64,000 bases of DNA. Source: Dipteris shenzhenensis. Its lineage: Eukaryota; Polypodiophyta; Polypodiopsida; Gleicheniales. The translations under genes and the position numbers were made by a program. Within the stretch, counting starts at the first letter, position 1; each line of letters begins with the position of its first letter. The stretch lies in the NCBI GenBank assembly GCA_047967505.1, contig CM106540.1. One strand, given 5' to 3'. Positions 12,380 through 23,449 of this stretch are shown here, in pieces. The notes beneath the pieces are model-generated. The model was not told the DNA's origin. It ran no database searches and worked only from the letters and a program-made list of their open reading frames with translations.

Positions 12380-12512
12380 GTCCTACAGTCCTAGCTAGGC
12401 CCGGACCATCCTAGCAATCCTAGCTAGGCCTGGGCAATCCTAGCAGTCCTAGCTAGGCCCGCACAGTCCTAGGGCCCGCACAGTCCTAGGCCCGCACAGT
12501 CCTAGGCCTGTC
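12380..12512 (+). repeat. CCTAGCTAGG minisatellite in the leader of element F
   Basis: Short tandem units are built around the palindrome CCTAGCTAGG (12390-12399, 12419-12428, 12448-12457), followed by shorter CCTAGG units with GCCCGCACAGT spacers. It lies between the captured prohibitin fragment and the gag start. Confidence 0.8.
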
Positions 12513-12653
12513 TCTTTTTTGGGCACTTCGAAGTTCGACAGTTTCTTTTGGTTCCTTCTCAGCCACCTTTGTGGCTTATCTCGAGCCTCATCTCCATCCT
12601 CTTCACCGAGCTTTCTTCGCACCCCCCCCTTTCATCGACTCCATCGCACACTC

Positions 12654-15600
12654 ATGGCACCCAGGCGTGCATCCCGATCAGATGAGTCATCTCAGCATGG
12701 CGATGATGTTGCTCAGCAGGAGCTGATGCCAGTTACAGAGGGTGTATCTCCCTCACAGCCAGTTGCTGCTATGCCTACAGACACACAGTTTTTGGATGTA
12801 TTGGCCTCGATGCTTCAGGGGGTTTTTCAGTAGATGGGTCAGCAGTTGGGGCAGCAGCTCACCACTGCTATGGCTATGCACGATACAGCTATCACCCAGA
12901 TGGGTAAGAACATTGGGCAACAGATCACTATCGCCATCAGTATGCACGATAAGGGTAAGCAGCCCGCACCCCAGCGCGGGGATCAGTCGGATAGCCAGGG
13001 TGATTTTCGTGACCCACACAAGGGATTTATGGCTGATGGCCGTCGCACTTATGATGTTGGTTCTATGCATGCACCCCAGCATGGGGATTATGTTGATTCT
13101 GGTGATGCCTTGCCCGTGCCGCCGAGCACTTCTCTTATTGATTCCAGGCCTCCATTTGGCTCGCATATTTCATTGGCTGAGCCGTCCATATTGGGCCGGC
13201 CCATTGGCACATTTTTGCCAACGGCGAGCATGCCTGGATTGGGTGTTGGGTTTCAGGGCAGTTGGGAGAGGGGCCAGTCCTCTTCTCAACCTTTTTCTAT
13301 GCCACCCACCCACCGAGATGTTTATGGCAGGCAGACTCAGCAGGGATTGCATGCTTCGATGACACCTCCTGTTAATACATTCAGTCAGACTCAGCCTGCG
13401 TATCAGGGAGGTAATGCTTTCAGTCAGACGCACTTTATGCATCAGGGGAGTGGTTCTCCTAACCAGCATGATGCTGTAAGTGGGCAGCATGCAAACATGG
13501 ATGATATGCTTTCAGATGCCTTACGTTCATATAGGGCTTTGCCTGAGGATGTTCGTGATGAGATGCCCTTTTCACAGTATGTGAGCTTCAAGCGTGAGTA
13601 TGCTGGTAGTCACTATAGGAATAACGCAGCCAAAGATGTGAAAGATAAAATCTCTGTGCATAAGTTTAAGGGTGACACTCGCACTCCCAATGAGTTGGAG
13701 GAGTGGCTCACGAAGCTGGAAGATTATTTCCGCTTCTACCCTAAGAATGATGAGGAGAGGATCATTTTTGCTGGCATGCATTTACAGGATTATGCACATA
13801 CATGGTGGCGTTACATGCGAGAGTCACCTCAGAAGCCTACCACCTGGAAACAGTTCAAGGAGCTTATGGTCACGACCTTCATCTCGGCCCTGATCCTTGA
13901 ACAGTACCTTGCTGAATTCTATGCACTATCACAGACAGGTACGGTCCAGGAGTACTTGCAGCGTTTTTGGAGACTTTCTTTGTTTGTACAGGATATTTCT
14001 GAGAAAGGGAAGTTGCTGCGTTTTATACAAGGCTTAAATCCCTCTCTAGCTGCTGATGTGAGAGCTCACAATCCTCTAACCATTAAGCGAGCAGCCCAGC
14101 TTGCTGAGGTGTTTGAGCCAAAATATGTTGGCAAGTACAAGCATGTGTCACATAGCTTCTATGGTACTGCTTATGATGCTGACAGGAAGACAAACTCTGC
14201 TGATTGGATTGATAAGAAACCAGCAGCTGCTTCCTTCCCACGATATCCAACGGTTTCTGGAAGTAAGATGCCATATGCAAAGCCATACAGGCCCATGGAT
14301 GCAAAGACAGGTGTCAAACCCAGTGCTGGTTTTGACAAATCAGAAGTTAAACAACATTCCAGAGCCATAATGGACAGTAGGAAGAAGGCAAATTTATGCT
14401 TTAGGTGTGGAGAGAAATGGACACCTGAGCACCGAGATGTGTGCAAAATGAAGAATGTCAGCTCAGCCAAACTCAGCATGATAATTGAATTATCTGATGA
14501 TGATGAAGTGGCTGATGTAGCAGACCCCCATGATGTCTCTCATGAGGAATTGACAGGAGCTCATGATGCAGATGAGTCTCCTGACACAGATGCCACAAAG
14601 GGGACTGCTTTTCCTTTTGATCCGGGTGGGGCTATTGAGCAAACCACTCATGTGATGCATGAGATTGATATTCAGCCTACATGTAGCAGGAAAGGCCGTA
14701 GGCCAACACTCTCTGTGTTGGAGCATCAACCTACAATGCCTTTTCATGTCAGAGGTGATGCTAATGGTAATGTTCCTGTGGATGATGAACAGATTTATTG
14801 GGATGCCCAGTCTACACTGTATACGATCTCACTACATGCCTTGATGGGTGCCAAAAGTGCTGACACAATCAGGTTGAAGGGAATGATTAATGGCAGATCT
14901 GTCCATGTATTGGTAGACAGTGGTAGCACTCACAGTTTCATTAATTGTAGAACATTGCAAAGATTGGGATTAGTTGCTACAGAGATAGACCATGGTCTGA
15001 AAGTGGAGATCGCGAATGGACAGCACATGATCAGCAGACATTGTTGCCAGGATGCCAGGATCAAGTTTTCTGATCATTATGAGTTTGCAGGTGATCTTTT
15101 GGCATTGGATATGGGGCCCATAGATGCTGTCCTGGGTTGTGATTGGCTGAAATCCTTGGGGAAAATTAGTATAGATTTGAATGCTTTATCTCTTGAGTTT
15201 TGCCACAAGGGTAGAACTGTTACATTGCAGGGCATTGTGAATCAGAAATTGCAGGTCATTTCAGCAAGGCAGCTAGCTAGGGAGCTCAAGAACGAAAGTG
15301 CCATTTATGCATTGAATGTCTCTGTACCTCAGGAGGGTGGTATTCCCCATGTGGATAATTGTGAAATGCAGAAATCGCTCTTAGAATTTGGGGATGTGTT
15401 TGCTGATATGCCATCTCAGTTGCCCCCAAAAAGAGATGTTGATCATGCCATAGTTCTGGAACATGGCAGTAAACCAATAAACAAGGCCCCGTATCGACTT
15501 TCTAAGGTTGAACGGGAAGAAGTGGCAACACAGGTGCAGGATTTACTTGAGAAGAACTTCATTGATCATAGCACCTCGCCTTTTGCATCTCCAGTACTCC

Positions 15601-18179
15601 TGGTGAAGAAGAAGGATGGCTCTTTTCGTATGTGCATTGATTACAGAGAATTGAATAAGACCACCATTAAGAACAGGTTTCCTATTCCCAGGATTGATGA
15701 CCTGTTGGATGAACTCAAGGGTGCTCAATATTTCACGAAGATTGATTTGAGGTCAGGTTACCATCAGATCAGGATGAAAGAGGGTGATGAGCATAAGACT
15801 GCCTTTCGTACAGAAAGAGGATTATATGAGTTCAAGGTGATGCCTTTTGGTTTGACTAATGCACCAGCCACCTTCCAGGCACTCATGAACAAGATCTTAC
15901 ACCACCTTCTTTTCAAATGTGTGCTAGTATTTTTCGATGACATTCTCATTTATAGTAAGGATGCACAGGAACACATTGACCATGTCCGACAAGTGCTAGA
16001 AATCTTGAGGATGCATCAGCTTTATGCCAAGGCCAGCAAGTGCACATTTATGGCAGAGGAGGTTGAATATCTTGGTCATGTTGTAAGCAGGCACGGAATC
16101 AGGGTAGACCCAGCTAAGGTGAAATGCATTAAGGAGTGGCCGCAGCCACAAAATACCACGCAGCTCAGAGGTTTCTTGGGTCTTGCTTCTTTTTATAGGA
16201 GATTCATTAGGCACTTCGCTAAAAGGGCTGCCCCTCTCACTGATTTGCTGAAAAAGGATGCCTTCCAATGGTCAGAAGCAGCACAACTCAGCTTTGATAA
16301 CCTCAAGGATGCCCTTAGCAATGCACCTGTATTGGTGTGCCCTGATTTCTCACGGTCTTTCATTATTGAGACGGATGCCAGTGGCAAAGGTTTAGGGGCT
16401 GTCCTAAGACAAGAGCATGGTGTGATTGCTTTTGAGAGCAGGAAGTTTAATGCCAGGGAAATGAATTATCATGTTTATGATCAAGAGATGCTGGCAATCT
16501 TGCATGCTTTTGCAAAATGGCACCACTACTTGTACGGTAGCAAGATTAAGGTCAAAACGGATCACAGGACACTCAAGTACTTCTTAACGCAGCCTAATTT
16601 ATCCATGAAGCAGAAGAGATGGCTGGCTGCAGTTCAGTCCTATGATTTTGACATTGAATATAGAAAGGGGAAAGAGAATGTGGTTGCTGATGCCTTGTCC
16701 AGGATGTGGTCATGCAAACTGTCTGCCATTTCCACGCTTCATCAGGAGTGGATACTTGGGATTCAGGAGGAATACATGCAAAATTCTAATGCAGCCCCTA
16801 TTTTTGTGGAGTTACAGAGTCCGTCCAGCCAAGGACATGTTCGATTTCAGCTCCGCAACGGACTGTTATGGTGCAGGGACAGAATTTATCTTGTGCCAGA
16901 CTCCAAGTACGGGTTGATGGTATTACAGGAAATGCACTCATCCCCTATGTCAGGGCATACGGGTATCACAAAAACATATGAAAAAGTCAAGGAGAGCTTT
17001 ATTTGGGATGGTTTGTGGCGAGATGTGGTTAAGTTTGTCAGTGAATGTTTGCCCTGCCAACAAAATAAAGTGGACAGCCGGTTACCCGCAGGCCTTCTGC
17101 AACCGCTACCCATTCCTGAAGGCAAATGGACTCACATTGCCATGGACTTCATTACAGGCTTGCCTTCTACAGATAAGGGTTGGGATAGCATATTTGTGGT
17201 GGTTGACAGGATGACTAAGCAGGCCCATTTCATACCGACTAGGACTCGGTACTCCGCTTCACAGGTTGCGTGGCAATTCATTGAGTATGTGTTCAAGCAC
17301 CATGGTTTTCCTCGGGAGATTGTCAGTGACAGGGATGCTAAATTTATGGGTCACTTTTGGCAGGAGTTATTCACTGCAGTTGGTACTTCCCTTGCGCCTA
17401 GTACTGCTTATCATCCACAGACGGATGGACAATCAGAGAGGGTGAACAAGTGGTTGGAGGAGTATCTAAGGCATTATTGTCATGACACGCAGAAGTCTTG
17501 GGACAAATGGTTAGCATTGGCTGAATTTTGCTACAACAGCACCAAACACCTCTCTATTGGCATGAGTCCATTCGAGGCTATGTATGGATGCAAAGTGGGA
17601 ATGCCTTCCAGGGTTGCAGACTTGGCTGTGAAAAATCAGCAAGCAAGGAATGATTTGGAGAGTATGGATGCCCTTCTGCAGTTGGCTAAGAGGAATATGC
17701 AGGATGCCGAAGCCAAGCAGAAGAAGTATGCGGATGAACAAAGGAGGTACTTATCTTTTGAAGAAGGGGATTATGTGCATTTACGTCTCCATAAGAATCG
17801 ATATTCCTCGCTGAAAGGTAATACCAACACAAAGCTTGCCCACAGGTATTATGGCCCCTACAAAATCACCCGCAAAGTTGGGTAGGTAGCATATCAGTTG
17901 GAACTACCCAGTACCTCCAAGATCCATAATGTTTTCTATGTATCCTTGCTGAAACCACATGTCGGACAGCATGTCTAGGTTCTTCCTGAGTTGCCTCCTA
18001 TGGATGAAGAGGGCCACATAATCTATGTGCCGGAGCAAATCAAGGGCTTCAGAGATCATGTACTCAGGAACAAAGCCTACACAGAATACCTCATCAAATG
18101 GAAAGGTTTAACGGAAGATGAGAATTCTTGGCAACCTGAGAGCATTGTGCAGGACTACCCCTATCTCCTACAGATCTGA
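12654..18179 (+). pseudogene. gag-pol of element F: gag, protease, RT, RNase H, integrase, chromodomain
   Basis: The ATG at 12654 opens a frame that stays in register to 18179 except for three TAG codons. The longest uninterrupted part is 12834-17885 (1683 codons). Rough residue positions in that part are: gag core 200-430, zinc knuckle CFRCGEKW...H...C at 521, protease [10 protein letters not shown] at 697, RT from [11 protein letters not shown] at 921 with the catalytic FFDD at 1032, and RNase [11 protein letters not shown] at 1178. The integrase zinc finger (H-H-C-C) starts near 1366, the DDE core runs from DFITG (1437) through DRDAKF and [11 protein letters not shown], and a GPY motif lies at 1671. 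The first TAG cuts 59 codons of gag N-terminus from the rest; the last two fall between integrase and the chromodomain. Without readthrough the product would lack the chromodomain. Confidence 0.95.
17991..18179 (+). pseudogene. Chromodomain tail of element F, cut off by upstream TAG codons
   Basis: The tail continues in the gag-pol frame beyond the TAG codons at 17883 and 17976. It carries the chromodomain signature EYLIKWKGL...NSWQPESI, which in chromoviruses binds methylated histone H3 and steers integration to heterochromatin. It ends at a TGA just before the polypurine tract. An internal ATG at 17991 exists but is unlikely to be used alone. Confidence 0.9.
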
Positions 18180-18257
18180 TAAGTTTCTGTTGTATCCTTC
18201 TCATCCAGGGCAGCCTGTTGGAAATTTTGAGGGCAAAATTCTTTGGGAAGGGATGGC

Positions 18258-18523
18258 TGTAATGAAGGTGGGAAAAAGATGGATTTTAAGGGGGAAATAG
18301 ATGGGAGAATAGTAGGGGAAATGTGGGAACTGTGGGGGACTATATAAGTCAACCCAAAAGGATTGTAAGGGGCTATTGATTTGACGTCTAATCCACTTCT
18401 CCTTGCTTCCTTCATCACTTGTGTACTTCCAGTCTTGTTCTCTCTACTTCCCTCCCCTATTCCTTCTCTATCTCCCCCTGCCTTCCGTGGCTTTCTCTCA
18501 CTTCCCCATTCACCTTCACTGCA
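18258..18523 (+). repeat. 3' LTR of element F
   Basis: This is a 266-bp LTR that matches the 5' LTR base for base by eye. It is preceded by the polypurine tract TTTGGGAAGGG and followed by the target duplication TAGCT. Confidence 0.96.
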
Positions 18524-18528
18524 TAGCT

Positions 18529-20595
18529 AGGCGAAGGGTCATGTAGTATCTGACCTTGAAGCTGACATGCTCTTGTGGTGGTCCACACCTCAAGCTCGGG
18601 GGTTACTCGACGTACTGGACTGGGAGGTGAGCTGCTCTGCTCTATCACTTGTTAGTAAAAATACTAGCTCAAGGGTGGCACCGTAGCGCAGTTAGAAGTG
18701 CCTTAGCCTGGTTGGGGGTGTTTCATGCCCATCTAGTTGAGCGCTCCAGTACAAAAAGGGCCCTAGAAAGACCTGAAGGGAGGAAGGTAGGGTCGGTGAC
18801 CACACACAGACCTTGGAGATCTCATCATCCATGAGGACTGAGGCAGCCTAGGTCTCTGAGGGTCACTGCACAAAGAATTAAAGAAACCTTAATGCAGGTA
18901 AAACGGCCAAAATTGCCTTTCTAGGTGGAAGGAGATGAAGCAACAAGGGGGGCATCAAAGGTTACTCGAGTGAGGGGGAGCATGAAAAGGAAGGGCAAGG
19001 ACACAATGGGGGAGGGGGGGGTAGAAATGAACAGGAGGAGAGCTGGGGAAAACGATGAAGTCGTTGCTGTCCTGATAGATGCAGCAGCACTTCTCGTGAC
19101 CCTTGTCAATCATGTTCTCTGAAAGCTTGGATATCTACTTTGAGTAACCACACAACAGCACAGAATCCCAATCTGAGGACGTTTTGAATTGCCTGTGCTT
19201 CCTTGTACAGACAAAGAGTGCTTGTAGTCCTAAACAGTTACACCAAGGACTTGTCAAGAACATCAATTTTCACTATGAAAATGTGGAGGCCTTTTTCCTG
19301 TGATGTTATCTAAAGGCTGTCCACTAGTGATTTCAATAGAAGAGAACTCACCTTAAAAGCCCATTCACATTTTGTGGCAGGGGCATCGAATATATGCAAT
19401 TAGGACACTAGACAAAAATACCCCAGCCAAAGTGGGGGAGGGGAGGGGTTTTGGAAGAAGAGACTCAAGGGGCTGCCAATTGTCTTTCCCCCGCAATTCC
19501 AAGAGCAAAGGGCATCGGAGAACATCATGCAAGACATGAGAAAACCAACACCCTACTTGGGCAAAATCAAGCTCCTGTAAGAGATCTCAAAAACTCGAAG
19601 GTTACAGCTCAAAGTGCCACCTCAACCTTGTAGAGGACTCCAAGAAAAACAGGGAGCCACTCCACTCCATGAGGAAAACAGTCCTCCTGGTAGAGGCTAC
19701 TCAGGATGACCCCTTGTTGCTCCCCCAGATGGCCACCAAGGTGTGTATGTATCTGTCCAAATGATGGCCTGTCATGACAAGAGAAATCACTAATCTGTGA
19801 TTAGTAGACATTAAAACATTATTATATATTATATGCCAATGGTGTAACATGTATATGTATTTATGATGGACACCGATCGATTGGTTATGGCGGTGGATCA
19901 TTTGAGTAGATAGGACTAGTCGAGCTGGAACCACTGCTTCAGACGGCATCGAATTTGGACATGTGATACTTATTCTATTAATAAAAATGTGCACACACGT
20001 GTCTAGGTCCTAGGGGCAATAGGAAGGGAAGGGTGCATTAAGGTGCATTGAATGGTAGATGCATGGGTCATAGGCTAAGGGTAGGTGTAAATGGGAAGAT
20101 GGAACTTGAGTGATCTCAAGGGACATTAATGAAAGGGTATCACCCTTTCATTGTGAATCTCACGTAGCATTCTTCATTCACATTGCATTCATCCGCCATC
20201 TCTCACACACCTTGCATGTAGATCGAATTAGAAACAAGTACTCTCACGAGGGCGCTCTTCCCATTGGAGGGCCAATCGGCATTCAAATTCTGCATGCATT
20301 GCACACATTTGCATTCTTGAAGAGGCTGGTTCTTCACATGGCCAATGTATGTACAGGGTGAATCCTCGTGTTATGGGAATTTTTTTATTGCATAGAATCA
20401 TATAACCTAGCTAAACGTTTCAGATACTCTGGTCAAACTACCTGTAGGAAGAATTATAGGACAGCAGTGAAAGTTTGCTAATAAGTTCTCCCATTTTGTC
20501 AACAGCGTTTTTAAGCTAGAGATAGCAGCAGTCAAAAAAACTTCACTTCTGTTGTTGCTGGTCAATATTTGCTGGATTATGCTGGTGCACTTTAC
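18529..20595. other. Intergenic and upstream region of the CBL gene
   Basis: No coding region is supported. A tRNA-A-box-like stretch (TAGCGCAGTTAG) near 18685, with a weak B-box-like stretch about 34 bases later, might be a SINE relic. The last few hundred bases before 20596 must hold the CBL promoter and 5' leader, but I cannot place a TATA box or transcription start. Confidence 0.5.
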
Positions 20596-23008
20596 ATGGG
20601 CTGCTTCAACTCCAAGCTCACAAATCGGCTGCCAGGGTATGAAAACCCTGAAGAGCTTGCAGCAGAGACATCATGTAAGTTGACCTCTGAAGTTGTATGC
20701 TTAGGCTTGAATATTTGGCTCATTTAAGGGTGTTGATACAGATTCTTTGAGCTACAACTTTGCAGTTGTAGTTTCTGCATTACATGTCTCTCTTTTTTTT
20801 TTGAAACATCACCATGAATCAACTGCTTGGACAATGCTAGGACATTTCTTGTGATTGCATTTACTTTTTCGAAGAGGTTGCTATGTTGTACTCCCGCTAG
20901 CTCTGGACATTTTACTTATTGACAGCATGCTTTCGGCCTTAGTTTGACATAATGTGACAGCTTGTTGAAGGCATTTTGGAATTCCAAGTCTAATAGATTA
21001 TAGAATGTTTATTGCAGTTAGTGTAAGTGAAGTTAAGGCCTTGTATGAGCTCTTCATGAAGATAAGCAGCTCTTTGATTGACAACGGTCTTATACTTAAG
21101 GTCACAAAATTTCCCTTTTGTATTCCTTAAAGAATAAAATTTGGAGCTCATCAGTGAGAGGCACTACCAAAAGACACTTGATTGAGGCTGACCTTGCCAT
21201 GGTGGTAAATTCTCTAGGAAGAATTCAAGTTGGCCTTGTTCAAGAACCGGAAAAGGGAGAATTTGTTTGCTGATAGGGTGAGCATTCTGTCCAGCAATGC
21301 CTCATTTAATCTTCATTTAATGTCTATTTTTATATCAAATGCGCTATTTAGGATAATCGAGAGCCATAAAGTGACTATATTCTTTCTCAGTTGGGCAATT
21401 GCAGTGTCACAAGATCTGTCTAACGAGCCTTATGCACACAGAGCATGTACAGGCACATAGGTCACATTGGCATTGCACATATATGTGTGTAGTGCTCATA
21501 TATTTGCGCACTCATACACAAATGTGTGAGCATACACATGTCCATGCATGCATACATGTGTGCATTGTTGGGGGGGCAGGGGCACATGCGTCTGTGTGGG
21601 GTGTCTGTGTACATGTGTATGCGTGCATGCACATATGTAATGTGTGTGCAAGCATGTGCATGTGTATGCTGTTTTTCCCTATATGCTTTTGTAACTATGA
21701 CAACATATAGAATGTTCAATGCTGCAATAAGGTAAGTCTGTTGTTGGACTGAACTGACCTTGGATGGGATTGTTCTGGATGGACAGGTATTTGATGTGTT
21801 CGATGTGAAAAGAAATGGAGTGATTGAAATTGGTGAATTTGTTCGGGCACTCAGCGTTTTTCACCCAAATGCATCTGAAGTAGAAAAAATAGAGTGTGAG
21901 CAATCTCAGGACATCTTTACTGCATAATGCTAGTTGTCATGTTAATTTCAAAAGCACATTTTCATTATTGATGTTTGATGCAGTTGCATTCAAATTATAC
22001 GACTTAAGAAATACTGGATACATTGAGCGGGAAGAGGTGAGCTTCTGCATCGTGCTGTGGCTCTGTGAATACGGTTTGCCTTTCTTTCAAGCCGGATCTG
22101 GCACGGCCATGAGAGTGGATTGGATCTACACCAGCCTAGTGTCATATGCATAGACTGTATGTGCAGGCATTTTGTAGTTCTTTTGTCTTGATGTCCCAGA
22201 AGGAATGGTAAAGGCTGTAGCAATTGACTGCTGTTAGGTGCGATCCTTGTGATGACAGGTTAAACTGATGCTGAAGGCACTATTTACAGAGTCAGATATG
22301 GAACTAGAAGATGAGATAATTGAAACGATTCTTGATAAGGTATCCTAATTCTACAATCCAGTTTATTTGTTTCAGACCTTGAACAAGCATATCAATCTCT
22401 CAACTGGAATTGCTTTTGTAAAAACTGTTGAGTTGCAACTATCATCTCCTGTATTCCTTTTGAGTGCAGAGTTTTGCAGAGGCAGATTTAAACAGGGATG
22501 GGAAAATTGACAAAGAGGAATGGAGGAACTTTGTTTGTCGCAATCCATCTCTTATAAAGATAATGACTTTGCCTTATCTAAAGTACAGCTGCTGAATCCT
22601 TAACATGAGAAATATGTTAATGCCGATTTTTGGGCTTGTTCTTTGTGCCTTCTGTCATCAGTATCCTAATAAGTTAAATAACGCATGCTGTGCTCAGTCT
22701 TCTTGATGTCTGATAGAATTTACAAGTCTGCCAGTGCTGTTTGAGAGGAAGGTTACGTACTGGGGCAATCACTTCGTCAGTAGCACAGCATTAGTCAATT
22801 CGTTTTAATTTTAGTATATCCTATTTGGATGATCAAAGTTTTTATTGGATTACATCTTGAAAAACGTTGGCTAGATTAGAAACAAGTGAGTTATCTTTTA
22901 TTTACAGACGCAATGGCATTTGAACGTACATTTTATTGATGTTGCAGGGACATTACCACAACTTTCCCAAGCTTTGTCAGCCACTCACATCTGGATGGTG
23001 TGGAGTGA
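20596..23008 (+). CDS. CBL: Calcineurin B-like (CBL) calcium sensor, eight exons, apparently intact
   Basis: CBL proteins bind Ca2+ through four EF-hands and recruit CIPK kinases to membranes. The exons are 20596-20674, 21018-21100, 21218-21277, 21787-21895, 21984-22036, 22259-22339, 22470-22582 and 22948-23008. All introns are GT-AG, the phases join cleanly, and the product is 212 residues, close to the usual 213. The N-terminus MGCF carries Gly2 for myristoylation and Cys3 for palmitoylation, as in plasma-membrane CBL1/CBL9-type proteins. The EF-hand loops are the long CBL-type loop at about 43-56, [12 protein letters not shown] (80-91), [12 protein letters not shown] (117-128) and [12 protein letters not shown] (161-172). 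The C-terminal FPSF motif (199-202) holds the serine that CIPKs phosphorylate. The start is fixed by the MGCF motif. The protein contains no glutamine. Intron 3 holds a TG-rich repeat. Which CBL paralogue this is cannot be said. Confidence 0.97.
21440..21670. repeat. TG/CA-rich simple repeat inside intron 3 of the CBL gene
   Basis: About 230 bases of interrupted TG, CA and ATGC steps lie wholly within the intron between exons 3 and 4 (21278-21786). The repeat does not touch splice sites. Similar in kind to the tract at 7313-7536. Confidence 0.75.
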
Positions 23009-23407
23009 TCTTTTCTGATTTCAACGTGTGCTCCTGACATTCAAGGGAAAACCATTGGAATTATTGAGACTGCAGTATGGAAATTAATCATGCCAACAGG
23101 TCAATGAAAGAATCCAAAGGTTTATAGCTCACAAAATAAAGCAGCTGGTTCGTATGATCTTTGATTACTAGAGGGGTTTTGTTAGGGGGCAGAGCTCTCT
23201 AGCTACTAAAAAGTTTCTTTTTTAAGACCCTTTGAAAGCGGATCAACTCGAGTTCTATTCAGCCACTTCGGGCAGTGCTGTATGCACGTGTGTGCCCCTT
23301 CTTTCTTATGTTTGAATTAACTCTTATGTGCAAATCCTTTTGTATGCACGTGTGTGCCCCTTGTTTCTTATTTTTGAATTAACTCTTATGTACAAATCCT
23401 TTTTCAG

Positions 23408-23449
<42 letters not shown>

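Larger units (their letters stand above)
11264..18528 (+). mobile_element. Full-length Ty3/gypsy chromovirus-type LTR retrotransposon (element F)
   Basis: The element proper runs 11269-18523 and is flanked by a perfect 5-bp target duplication, TAGCT (11264-11268 and 18524-18528). Both LTRs are 266 bp, begin TGTAATG and end CACTGCA, and I see no difference between them, which implies very recent insertion. The order is LTR, primer-binding site, a 1.1-kb leader, gag, protease, reverse transcriptase, RNase H, integrase, chromodomain, polypurine tract (TTTGGGAAGGGATGG), LTR. Integrase after RT/RNase H defines Ty3/gypsy, and the C-terminal chromodomain points to a chromovirus. The coding frame is interrupted by three in-frame TAG codons (12831-12833, 17883-17885, 17976-17978). 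I see no TGA, TAA or frameshift. Confidence 0.97.
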
